Position numbers and translations under genes: made by a program
Assembly (NCBI GenBank): GCA_944389175.1
Contig: CALXLK010000009.1
Span: forward strand, 38,976-102,975
Origin: an uncultured Opitutales bacterium
Lineage (GTDB): Bacteria > Verrucomicrobiota > Verrucomicrobiia > Opitutales > Intestinicryptomonadaceae
Direction of reading: 5' to 3'
Length of the DNA: 64,000 nt
Shown: positions 50,601 to 58,635 of the stretch, piece by piece
Numbering within the stretch: the stretch's first letter is position 1
Layout: each line of letters opens with the position of its first letter
The notes under the pieces: generated by a model
The model's database searches: none
The model's input: the letters and a program-made list of their open reading frames with translations, nothing else
What the model was told of the DNA's origin: nothing

Positions 50601-51669
50601 TGGTCTGCTCCGCTTTCTGTTGTGCCAAGAGCGCCAGCTCTGCGGCCTTGAAGGCGTGGCGCTGCGTCATGGCGTTCTCGGTGTTATTGAGTATGTCTAA
50701 AATAAATTTTCCAAAGAACGGAAAGCCCATGTTGCGGCAATCGATGCGCTTTGTGCCGACAGAGTCGGTCAGAAACAGAATTTGGCTCGGCTTCTGCGGG
50801 TCGGAATAGTCGATATATTTGCGAACTTCGATATAGCCGCCGGTTCCCAATATAAAAGTGCGCCCGTCGCCCCAGACCGGCAGGCCGTCGGGCGTAAACC
50901 AGTCTACGCGGCAATAGCACGAGGCGCCGTTGTCGGTCGTCAGCGAGGCCTCGCCGAAATCTTGAAGCTCGGGAAAGTCGGGATTTGCCATATTTGCAAC
51001 CCGCGCAAAATTTATCTTGGCGTCCTCGGAGTTTGAAAACTGCAGAAATTGCTCGAACTGGTGGGAACCTATATCGGTGAGAATGCCGCCGTAGCGCTCG
51101 CGCTTGAAAAACCAATCCGGGCGCGCCGACTTTGAGAGGCGGTGCGGAGCCATTATCAAGACCTGCAGAACCCTTCCAATCGCCCCGGCCTTCACAAGCT
51201 CGTCGGCCTTTTCCGCCGCCTGGTTGTGTATGCGCTCGGCAAAATATGGCATGTACTTTAAGCCCGTCTTCCCGACCAGTTCCCGCGCCTTTTCAAGCTG
51301 CTCCAGCGTGGTGAAAGGCGGCTTGTCCACAAAGTAATGCTTCCCCGCCTCGAGCACCCTGCGCCCCAGCTCAAACCTGTCGGCAGGAACCGACGCCCCG
51401 GCCACGCACAATATCCGCGCGTCGTCCAAAATCTCCTCCAAGCTCCCAGCTGACTCAACTTGCGGGAAACGCTTTTGAAATTCGGCTATTTTTTTTGCGT
51501 CGGGATCCCATACTTTTGCGCATTCGCCGCCCGCCGAGAGCAGCCCCTGCGTCTGCGCGTAAATGTGCCCGTGATCCAGCCCAGCGGCCGCGAATATAAA
51601 CTCGCCCTTTTGGCAGACGCGCTCGCCCGAACCGTCGGGAACGTAATCGTAACCGCTAAAATGCTTCAT
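50590..51669 (-). CDS. Gfo/Idh/MocA-family oxidoreductase
   Basis: A 359-residue NAD(P)-binding protein. The start MKHFSGYDYVPDGSGE at 51669 follows the upstream gene by 2 bases; the open frame further upstream is arginine-rich and rejected. The Rossmann half contains FAAAGLDHGHIYAQTQGLL in place of the classic GxGxxG and a KP motif VDKPPFTTLEQ (normally EKP). The C-terminal half has ILTDIGSHQFEQFLQF, the active-site DIGSH. It differs clearly from the next gene upstream, so the pair is not a recent duplication. Its stop overlaps the transporter start by 11 bases. A role in oxidising or epimerising a hexuronate or related sugar acid is likely from context. Confidence 0.88.
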   Translation of the reverse strand: MKHFSGYDYVPDGSGERVCQKGEFIFAAAGLDHGHIYAQTQGLLSAGGECAKVWDPDAKKIAEFQKRFPQVESAGSLEEILDDARILCVAGASVPADRFELGRRVLEAGKHYFVDKPPFTTLEQLEKARELVGKTGLKYMPYFAERIHNQAAEKADELVKAGAIGRVLQVLIMAPHRLSKSARPDWFFKRERYGGILTDIGSHQFEQFLQFSNSEDAKINFARVANMANPDFPELQDFGEASLTTDNGASCYCRVDWFTPDGLPVWGDGRTFILGTGGYIEVRKYIDYSDPQKPSQILFLTDSVGTKRIDCRNMGFPFFGKFILDILNNTENAMTQRHAFKAAELALLAQQKAEQTNEA

Positions 51670-51671
51670 GG

Positions 51672-52808
51672 CTATCTGAAGGACTTTGTAAACTCGGTTA
51701 TGAAATCGGTATCCACCTTTTCCCTGAATTTTGACGACGCCGTTTTTTGGGCGAGCAACTTCGCGTACGCCGCGTCGTCGAAGGGGAAGGAAACGTCGGA
51801 GTCGGTCCAGGCCGACATGAGCATGGCGTTTGCCAGACACACGGAGTTGTATCCCTGCAAGGCGTCGAAATCGAATGCCGCGCCGCTGTCGACAGCCCTT
51901 CTGAAGTTTTCAAGCACTCCCGCGTGTTGGGCGCCCTTGTCCGGAAACTGCTCGATTGTGGTCGAACTTTCGGGTGTGCCGAATACGTACTTAGTGGTGC
52001 GCGTATATTCGGAAAGGCTGGCAAAACGGGTTATTTTTAACTCGTCGTTTTCGGCCACCAAAAACCCCTTGTCGCAAGCTATCTCGAGGCGGTTTGTCCC
52101 GGGAAATTCGCCCGTCGAAGTGGCGAAAGTGGCCGTCATAGAATTTGGGAACTGAAAGTATGCCGTAGCCTCGTCCTCGACTTCTATATCGTGGTACTTT
52201 CCAAATTTGCACCAGGCTCTGAGCTTTTCGGGCATGCCGAAAATCCATGCAAAAATATCTATGTTGTGGATCGACTGGTTTATGAGCGCGCCGCCGGCTT
52301 CGCCCTTCCAAGTGCCGCGCCAATTGCTGCTTGAAAAATAAATTTGCGGGCGGTACCAGTTCGTCATAAACCACGAGGCCCTGTTTACGCGCCCGAGCTC
52401 CCCGCCGCAGACGAGCTCCTTTATGCGCGAATAAAGGGGTGTGGTGCGCTGGTTTAGCATCACCCCGCAAACCTTGTTCTGCCGCCGCGCCAGCTCGACT
52501 ATCTTGGCCGCGTCGAACGAAGTCAGGGCGATGGGCTTTTCAATCAAGACGTGCTTGCCCGCCTCGAGAGCCTTGCTGGCAAGGGCGAAGTGGTTGAAGG
52601 AGGGCGTGGCGACGAGAACCGCCTCGACGTCGGGATCTTTGAGCATGTCGTCGACGTTCGAGTAGGCCTTCAGGCCGGCGAACTTGACCGGATCAATATG
52701 CTTTTCGTCGCACACACAGGCAATTTCCACTCCGGGAACCTTGCCCTGGCGAATATTGTTTATGTGCATAGAGCCGATGGCTCCCAACCCAACTACACCC
52801 AACTTCAT
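51672..52808 (-). CDS. Gfo/Idh/MocA-family oxidoreductase
   Basis: A 378-residue dehydrogenase with the standard fold: GVVGLGAIGSMHINNI at the start (dinucleotide-binding GxGxxG), LIEKPIALT with the catalytic EKP lysine, and GGALINQSIHNIDIFAWIFG containing the active-site histidine segment. The substrate is not readable. It lies 23 bases after eda and 2 bases before the second Gfo/Idh gene, inside the hexuronate operon. Candidate roles are conversion of a less common uronic acid or its lactone to fructuronate or mannonate, which might replace a missing isomerase. This is inference. Confidence 0.9.
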   Translation of the reverse strand: MKLGVVGLGAIGSMHINNIRQGKVPGVEIACVCDEKHIDPVKFAGLKAYSNVDDMLKDPDVEAVLVATPSFNHFALASKALEAGKHVLIEKPIALTSFDAAKIVELARRQNKVCGVMLNQRTTPLYSRIKELVCGGELGRVNRASWFMTNWYRPQIYFSSSNWRGTWKGEAGGALINQSIHNIDIFAWIFGMPEKLRAWCKFGKYHDIEVEDEATAYFQFPNSMTATFATSTGEFPGTNRLEIACDKGFLVAENDELKITRFASLSEYTRTTKYVFGTPESSTTIEQFPDKGAQHAGVLENFRRAVDSGAAFDFDALQGYNSVCLANAMLMSAWTDSDVSFPFDDAAYAKLLAQKTASSKFREKVDTDFITEFTKSFR

Positions 52809-52831
52809 TTCTGCCCCTCCTTTTTTTTACT

Positions 52832-53470
52832 CTACTTTGAAAGAGATTTTAACACCTCCGAAGCCTCGCGCGCCTGAGCCTCGATGACGTCGAAAAGCCC
52901 CTGCTGTATTTGCTCGGGCTTGGCCAGCCAAGAACCGCCCACGGCGGCGATAAGCGGGTCGGAAAGCATCTCTGCGAGATTGTTTATATTGACTCCGCCC
53001 AGGGGCAGGAACTTGATCCCCAAGTGCTTGTAGGGGGCGGCCATCGCCTTTAGATGCTTTATTCCGCAAGTTGCGGCGGGGAAGTACTTCAACATTCTGC
53101 AGCCGTTTTCCAATGCCACTTCAATATCGCTGGGGGTAAAAATTCCGGGCCCAAAGGGAAGGCCAATCTGATTTGCCTTTGCCAACACGCGCGCGTTGGT
53201 TCCCGGAGCCACGCCGAAACACGCGCCGGCCTGCTTTGCCTGCTCCGCCTGTTCGGGAGTCAGAACGGTGCCTGCGCCTATGTAAATTTCGGGGAGGGCT
53301 TTTCTAATTGCCTTTATGCAATCTAGCCCCGCCGGCGTCCTAAGCGTAAGCTCTATTGCGCTAATTCCCCCCTTCAGGAGAGCCTCCGCCGTGGGAACGG
53401 CATCTTTTACATCGGATATCGTGCAAACGGCAACGAGTTTCCTCGATTCAAATTCACTCATTATTGACAT
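52832..53470 (-). CDS. eda: KDPG / 2-keto-4-hydroxyglutarate aldolase
   Basis: A 212-residue class I aldolase that splits 2-keto-3-deoxy-6-phosphogluconate into pyruvate and glyceraldehyde 3-phosphate. The Schiff-base lysine is Lys128 in MLKYFPA, and the general acid/base Glu40 lies in IELTLRTP. GAGTVLTPEQ and FGVAPGT are the phosphate and active-site loops, and LPLGGVN completes the barrel. AAGGAA precedes the ATG at 53470. It is the second gene of the hexuronate operon, 224 bases after kdgK, and may have a promoter of its own in the AT-rich gap. Confidence 0.96.
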   Translation of the reverse strand: MSIMSEFESRKLVAVCTISDVKDAVPTAEALLKGGISAIELTLRTPAGLDCIKAIRKALPEIYIGAGTVLTPEQAEQAKQAGACFGVAPGTNARVLAKANQIGLPFGPGIFTPSDIEVALENGCRMLKYFPAATCGIKHLKAMAAPYKHLGIKFLPLGGVNINNLAEMLSDPLIAAVGGSWLAKPEQIQQGLFDVIEAQAREASEVLKSLSK

Positions 53471-53694
53471 ATTTTTTCCTTATTTTTATTGGATTTTAAT
53501 CAAAAAGAAAATGTTAAAATTAAAACGCCAACGCCTCCCATTTTCGTTAAATCGCGCCGTATTGCAAAACTATTTTTTCTACAAATCTTGCCGGGGCGAT
53601 GCTCAAATTTTAAGGGCGCGGAAACGGTCTTTTTTTATCCCGCGAAAGCGCCGCCGCACGAATTCGCATAAGCGACGGAGCTTGTTAAAAGCAG

Positions 53695-54789
53695 CTACCT
53701 GTCCACTCTCGCCGAACTTCCCCCCACGAGTTTTTTCACCTCGGCCAGGCTTGCAAAACTCGTATCTCCGGGGGTCGTCATAGCCAAAGCGCCGTGGGCG
53801 GCGCCGTATTCTACGGCGAGCTGCGCGTCGCCAAGCTCCATGAGCCCGTATATGAACCCCGACGCGAAACTGTCGCCGCCGCCGACTCTGTCGAATATTT
53901 CCAGATTCGGGCGCTTTTTAGATTCGTAGAAGTTTCCGCCAACCCAGCAGATGGCGCTCCAGTCGTTTATTGTGGCAGTTTTTACGTTGCGCAAAGTCGT
54001 AGCGACAGCCTTGAAATTCGGGTATTTTTCAACGACTTTGGCTATCATCTTTTTAAAGGACTGGACCTGCGGATTGGAAATGTCCTCGCCCAGCCCCTCG
54101 ACTTCAAAGCCCAAACACGCGGTGAAATCCTCCTCATTGCCAATCATCACATCGACATACTCGGCTATCTGCCTGTTTACCTCCTGGGCCCTCTGCTTGC
54201 CGCCTATGGCCTTCCAAAGGGACGGCCTGTAATTTAAGTCGTAGGATACTATGGTGCCGTATTTTTTTGCGGCGCGGGCGGCCTCGAGAATTACGTCGGG
54301 TGCGCTCGGAGATATTGCGGCAAAGATTCCGCCCGTGTGCAGCCAGCGCACGCCCTGGCGCCCGAAAATATCGTCCCAATCGAAGTCGCCAGCCTTGAGG
54401 GAACCGGCGGCGGAATGGCCCCTGTCGGAACAGCCGACGGCGCCGCGAACGCCAAAGCCGCGCTCTGTAAAGTTTAGCGGATTGCGCACCGTGCGCCCGA
54501 CCCCGTCGCTTTCGAGCCACTTGACAAACGACATGTCCACCCCGCCCTGCAAGATAAAATCCTCCAGCAGGAGGCCGACTTCGTTTCTTACAATCGCCGT
54601 GGCAACCGCGCTTCTGAGCCCGAAACAGCGGCGCAAACCCCTCGCCACATTGTATTCTCCGCCGCCCTCCCAAACTTTGAAGGAACGGGCGTTTCTTATG
54701 CGCCCCTCCGACGGATCGAGGCGCAACATTACCTCGCCGAGGGAAAGTATATCGTACTTGCAGTCTTTGCTATTCTTTACATCAATCAT
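53695..54789 (-). CDS. kdgK: 2-keto-3-deoxygluconate kinase (PfkB family)
   Basis: A 364-residue PfkB-type sugar kinase phosphorylating 2-keto-3-deoxygluconate at C6. The N-terminal SLGEVMLRLDP and EGGGEYNVARGL are typical of KdgK, and the C-terminal signature RVGGGDSFASGFIYG holds the catalytic aspartate near residue 305 (GxGD motif). The ATP-site VVEKYPNFKAVATTLR precedes it. It is the first gene of the minus-strand hexuronate operon. A perfect dyad CCCAAA-N5-TTTGGG lies immediately upstream of the ATG, where a Shine-Dalgarno site would be, and may control it. Related kinases of the PfkB family act on other sugar acids, but the operon partners support KDG. Confidence 0.93.
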   Translation of the reverse strand: MIDVKNSKDCKYDILSLGEVMLRLDPSEGRIRNARSFKVWEGGGEYNVARGLRRCFGLRSAVATAIVRNEVGLLLEDFILQGGVDMSFVKWLESDGVGRTVRNPLNFTERGFGVRGAVGCSDRGHSAAGSLKAGDFDWDDIFGRQGVRWLHTGGIFAAISPSAPDVILEAARAAKKYGTIVSYDLNYRPSLWKAIGGKQRAQEVNRQIAEYVDVMIGNEEDFTACLGFEVEGLGEDISNPQVQSFKKMIAKVVEKYPNFKAVATTLRNVKTATINDWSAICWVGGNFYESKKRPNLEIFDRVGGGDSFASGFIYGLMELGDAQLAVEYGAAHGALAMTTPGDTSFASLAEVKKLVGGSSARVDR

Positions 54790-54791
54790 AT

Positions 54792-54808
54792 CCCAAACAG
54801 TTTTTGGG
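54792..54808. promoter_or_regulatory. Dyad next to the kdgK start
   Basis: CCCAAA at 54792-54797 and TTTGGG at 54803-54808, loop of five, beginning two bases upstream of the kdgK ATG (minus strand). It could be an operator or an RNA hairpin hiding the ribosome-binding region. Confidence 0.4.
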
Positions 54809-54966
54809 AAAGTTTTGTTTTTTTGCGGAGAAAGTCAAGAGTATTCTCAAACGATTGATCCTGTTTTGCCAATTTTTCCGCTCAAACACTGCGCGCGCTT
54901 CTAATTGATTTGCAAAGATAAAGCAGTTTTTGTTTCGCGGCAAAGCGAAGGGTTAACTGTAAAGCC

Positions 54967-55030
54967 TCAAGGCGTAAATCCCTTGAACAAGAATTTGGGA
55001 ATTTTGCATTGCAAGGGCAATTCCCAAATT
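54967..55030. repeat. Tandem inverted repeats
   Basis: TCAAGG/CCTTGA (54967-54972 and 54981-54986, 8-base loop), then six bases later AATTTGGGAATT/AATTCCCAAATT (54992-55003 and 55019-55030, 15-base loop), a perfect 12 bp dyad. Neither is followed by a run of T typical of a terminator. They may be operators or a structured RNA in the divergent region. Confidence 0.7.
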
Positions 55031-55269
55031 AATTTTATTGCTTTTACCGCGCATGGATTGGGGCGATAGTGCCGAAATGTCTCTAAAATAGGGCATTTGC
55101 TTTAGGTGCGCTGCCTTGCCAGGGTTATATTCTTAGGCTATAAAACAATTCGAAAATAAAAATAGGATTGACTTTGTAGAAAATAAGTTGGAGGCTAGCT
55201 GCGTTCTTTATATAGAAAACTTAGCGATGTTTTTCATCAAACGGAAGTTCCGTGGGGGGATTTTTTATT

Positions 55270-55455
55270 TGGAGGCCGTCGGCCGCGCGCGGTGTTTATG
55301 CGCCCGTCCAGCCCTTTATAAAAGCCCCGATTCGGACGCGGTCGCGCCACTGTGATTTTGATAGGAATTTTTCATATAGCCACTGCCCAACGGCGGGAAG
55401 GCACGAATAATTTCGGGAGTAAAATCCGCAAATAAGCCAGTAGACGAGTTGAACG
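55270..55455 (+). promoter_or_regulatory. Cobalamin (vitamin B12) riboswitch
   Basis: The conserved blocks of the cobalamin aptamer occur in order: GCGCCACTGTGA (55344-55355), the B12 box AGCCACTG (55378-55385), GGGAAGGC (55395-55402), AGCCAG (55435-55440) and AGAC (55442-55445). The CGGACGCGGTCGC before the first block fits the P3/P4 core; the 5' half (from about 55270) is less standard, so the left edge is approximate. It lies about 130 bases before the PEP-CTERM/TonB operon. A CGGGC-loop-GCCCG hairpin at 55508-55528 may be part of the expression platform. With high B12 this should turn the downstream uptake genes off. Confidence 0.88.
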
Positions 55456-55585
55456 ACATTGCCTTTAAGCTCTCGCGTTAAGAATTTGAAGGCGGTACAT
55501 GTGTGTTCGGGCTTTTTTGTTTTGCCCGGGCGCGTTTGAATCCCCGGCAGAATTCTCTGCGCGAAAAAAAAGGGACTCAAACACG

Positions 55586-56521
55586 ATGAAATATACAAAA
55601 TTATTCGCGGCTGTCGCGGTTACGGCCGTATCATCATTAACTGTATCGGGGGCGCAGGGCGTTTTCGATTTTGAAACAATTCCGTCGGGCGCGCCGGCTC
55701 CGGTATCTACACAGACGGGCGATGCTGCGGGATGGACCGACTACGAGGGGGCGACGTATTCTTCGGTATCTAAAGACGGCTCGATATACGGGCATTTAAA
55801 CACGTCGGGGATGTACTGGGGCGGAGTAATAGCAAACTCGAAGACGAACACCGGGACGACTTTTGCCGGAGACGTAGACACGTACAGGGGAGGCGCGGCC
55901 TCGGGGGACAACTACGGCGTAATATATGGCTATTCGCGCGGCAACCTCGGCGCCGACGACCCGTATTTCCCAAATGCCTATAAGACGAACCTCAACGAGG
56001 ACGGCTTCGGGTATTCAACATCGTTTATGACCGACGAGGCCGTCGTATTCAACAGCATCGATGTTTCGATGACGGCCTATACGTACAAGTCGTTATTCAA
56101 TCCCGACGCCAATTCAAACGTCGGCGTAAGCGGCCAGGATCCCGATACGTTTGAAAAGACCTATTATTCCATAAACAACACGGAAGGCTCGTTTTACGCC
56201 TGCAGAATTTACGCCCTGGATGAAAATTACGAGCCCATCACGTCGAACTACAAGCAGGTTATCTTTGCCCAGAATATAGACGGCACCGTAACTGCCACGC
56301 CCGACTGGACGACCGTCGATCTCGGCGACCTGTGCGGAGAGGGCGCGTATGGATTGGCCTTTGAAATGATTTCAAATTTCGGCAGCAACTACGGCATGCT
56401 CACGCCTTCATATGTGGCCATAGACAACCTCGTCTTCACCACCGTTCCGGAACCCGCCGTATTCGCGGCTTTGTTCGGAGCAATTGCGATGGCTTTCGCC
56501 GCGTACAAGAGGCGCAAGTAA
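55586..56521 (+). CDS. DUF4465-like PEP-CTERM surface protein, candidate B12-binding protein
   Basis: A 311-residue exported protein. The start MKYTKLFAAVAVTAV at 55586 gives a signal peptide cleaved near SGA; a longer open frame from 55499 runs through the riboswitch tail and is rejected. The mature part is beta-rich and matches the DUF4465 layout: DFETIP, WTDYEG, then FAQNIDGTVTATPDWTTVDL and YGMLTPSYVAIDNLVF near the end. The C-terminus VPEPAVFAALFGAIAMAF followed by YKRRK is a PEP-CTERM sorting signal (VPEP, helix, basic tail), so an exosortase should anchor it. It is the first gene behind the cobalamin riboswitch and 33 bases before a TonB receptor, so B12 capture is the best guess. Confidence 0.85.
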   Translation: MKYTKLFAAVAVTAVSSLTVSGAQGVFDFETIPSGAPAPVSTQTGDAAGWTDYEGATYSSVSKDGSIYGHLNTSGMYWGGVIANSKTNTGTTFAGDVDTYRGGAASGDNYGVIYGYSRGNLGADDPYFPNAYKTNLNEDGFGYSTSFMTDEAVVFNSIDVSMTAYTYKSLFNPDANSNVGVSGQDPDTFEKTYYSINNTEGSFYACRIYALDENYEPITSNYKQVIFAQNIDGTVTATPDWTTVDLGDLCGEGAYGLAFEMISNFGSNYGMLTPSYVAIDNLVFTTVPEPAVFAALFGAIAMAFAAYKRRK

Positions 56522-56554
56522 TATCCTAAAGCCGACACCTCCTGGCATTGCACC

Positions 56555-58630
56555 ATGAAAGACCTTCTAAGCATAAAGCCGTTTATTGTTGCCGCGCTGA
56601 TTGTCCCGCTGTTTTCGGCGGGGCAAGACGCGCGGGAAGATACGGGGCAAGAAGCCGAAGCGACGCTCGAGGAGGTGCAGTCGGTTGGCGACAGGTTCAC
56701 CCAGCAAGATTTAAACCGACCGGTAAATTCCACGTTTCTGACCTCCGACGACATTGCCGACACCGGCTCCAACAGCATACCCGAGCTGCTGCTAAAGACG
56801 ACGACAGTGCGTTTAATCAACTACACCGGCAATCCCGACGACGGGCAGCTTGCAATGCGCGGCTTTGGAGACAATTCGCAGCTGCGAGTGGCCGTGATAG
56901 TTGACGGCGTGCGGTACAACCGCGTTGACATGAATACGATTCCATGGCTGCAGATACCAACCGACAACATAGAGTCTGTGGAGGTGCTCAGGGGGGCCAA
57001 CAGCGCCCGCTACGGCAACAATGCCATAGCCGGCGTAATCAACATTAAGACCAGGGATATAACCAAGGAGGACATGCTTGCCGTCTCGGGCACGTATGGT
57101 TCTTACGATACTTATTCGGTCAGCGGTTTTGGTTCGCTCTCGCGCGACGAGGGCTTTGCCACTGTAAACGCGAGGCGCTATTACACCGACGGCTACAGGG
57201 AATATTCAAAGAGCTGGTCGAACAACTTTGGCGGCAGCGTCGGCTATTTCATAAACGATGCTACCACATTCACGCTTTCGGGCAACTACAGCAAGATTTA
57301 CACGCAGTTCCCCAACGCGCTCTCGTACGACCAGATGATGCAGGATCCGCAACAGGCCACGTGGGCGAGCACCATATACGATTGTTCCGCCTATGTAATT
57401 TCGGGGAATTTTGACCTCGACGGCGCGCGCACGAAAGGATACGCCAATTTTTCCTATAATTCTTACGACAGGCAAATATCGAATTCGCGCTCGACGGCGC
57501 GCCCTGTCGAGGACGACCAGTACACGCTGACATTTGCCAGCGAATTTGAGACCGAGGTTGCCCAAGATTTGCGTGTTTACGCAGGTTTTGAGGCGCAATA
57601 TACAAATCTCGACCGCAAGGCGCAGGCCTCCCAAAGGATTTCGAGCCTGATTACCGCCGACTACCTCAAAGAACATTCCGACATCGACAGGCTCACCTTT
57701 GGCGCGCACGTCGGCGCCACATACGACATAACCGAAAAACTTTCCGCCGATATTTGCGGCAGGGCCGACGCGTGCAACACAAAAGCCCTTTACGTTGAGC
57801 GCGGCGCGCGAACAATTTTTACGCCGCCCTACTATGAAATTTTTGTGGACGAGGCAAAATCGTACGACGAGTCTGTCTGGCAGGCGGGCTTTGCGGCGAC
57901 GGCGTCGCTAAACTACAAGATAGACGAAAACTCGTCCGCGTACATCAAGTTCGACCAGATTTTCAGATATCCGTCGACCGACGAGATAGCCCTTTACCAA
58001 TCGTGGGGCACCATAAGCAACATAAAATTCAACAAAGATTTAAAGCCCGAGACCGGCCAGAACATAGAGATAGGCTACAAGTATCTCGGCAAGCGGCTAA
58101 ACATAAACGCCAGTCTTTACGCGCTATTCCTGCACGACGAGATAATGTATTTTCCGCGGGCAACTCCCGGCGGGGATACCGTCAACGACAACGTGCCCGA
58201 TACAATGCGCCTGGGTGCCGATCTATACGCATCGTACAACTTTGGCATTTTTGGAATATACTCCGGAGCGTCGCTTGTCGATGCGCGGTTTATAGCCGGC
58301 GAATACGACGGTTGTGAAATTCCGATGGTGCCGTGGTTTAATTGTTTTGCAGGAATATTTGTCAATCCCACGGATTTTCTAACAATAACGGTGCAGACGA
58401 ACTACACCACGACGCAGTATCAAAGTTCCGATCTGGGCAATGAGCTTATGAAGATGCCCGATTACGTTACGCTCGATATACGGCTGAATATTCGCATAAA
58501 CGAATATGCCTCGGCATTCTTTGCCGTCGACAACGTGCTCGACGAGAAGTACGCGCTGGCGGCCGTTTACAATTCCTTTTATCCGGCGATAGGCAGAATG
58601 TTCAAGGCCGGAATCAACCTAAAATTCTAA
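56555..58630 (+). CDS. TonB-dependent outer-membrane receptor, probable cobalamin transporter (BtuB-like)
   Basis: A 691-residue receptor. The signal peptide (about 1-23) is followed by a short acidic region and the plug domain (about 45-165): STFLTSDDIADTGSNSIPEL, LAMRGFGDNSQLRVAVIVDG, VEVLRGANSARYGNNAIAGV and INIKTRD. The 22-strand barrel fills the rest and ends with the consensus YALAAVYNSFYPAIGRMF and a terminal phenylalanine (NLKF). The plug resembles siderophore/BtuB-type receptors and lacks the N-terminal CarboxypepD domain of SusC proteins. Control by the cobalamin riboswitch and the two flanking PEP-CTERM proteins point to vitamin B12 or a cobamide as substrate. Inner-membrane btuCDF genes are not in the window. 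Confidence 0.88.
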   Translation: MKDLLSIKPFIVAALIVPLFSAGQDAREDTGQEAEATLEEVQSVGDRFTQQDLNRPVNSTFLTSDDIADTGSNSIPELLLKTTTVRLINYTGNPDDGQLAMRGFGDNSQLRVAVIVDGVRYNRVDMNTIPWLQIPTDNIESVEVLRGANSARYGNNAIAGVINIKTRDITKEDMLAVSGTYGSYDTYSVSGFGSLSRDEGFATVNARRYYTDGYREYSKSWSNNFGGSVGYFINDATTFTLSGNYSKIYTQFPNALSYDQMMQDPQQATWASTIYDCSAYVISGNFDLDGARTKGYANFSYNSYDRQISNSRSTARPVEDDQYTLTFASEFETEVAQDLRVYAGFEAQYTNLDRKAQASQRISSLITADYLKEHSDIDRLTFGAHVGATYDITEKLSADICGRADACNTKALYVERGARTIFTPPYYEIFVDEAKSYDESVWQAGFAATASLNYKIDENSSAYIKFDQIFRYPSTDEIALYQSWGTISNIKFNKDLKPETGQNIEIGYKYLGKRLNINASLYALFLHDEIMYFPRATPGGDTVNDNVPDTMRLGADLYASYNFGIFGIYSGASLVDARFIAGEYDGCEIPMVPWFNCFAGIFVNPTDFLTITVQTNYTTTQYQSSDLGNELMKMPDYVTLDIRLNIRINEYASAFFAVDNVLDEKYALAAVYNSFYPAIGRMFKAGINLKF

Positions 58631-58635
58631 AAGCT

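Larger units (their letters stand above)
54790..55250. other. Divergent regulatory region between the hexuronate and B12-uptake operons
   Basis: AT-rich DNA with three dyads: one at the kdgK start, and two tandem ones at 54967-54986 and 54992-55030. No protein gene is seen. It should hold the promoters of both operons; TTGACT at about 55170 (plus strand) is a possible -35 element for the riboswitch transcript but lacks a good -10 partner. Confidence 0.4.
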
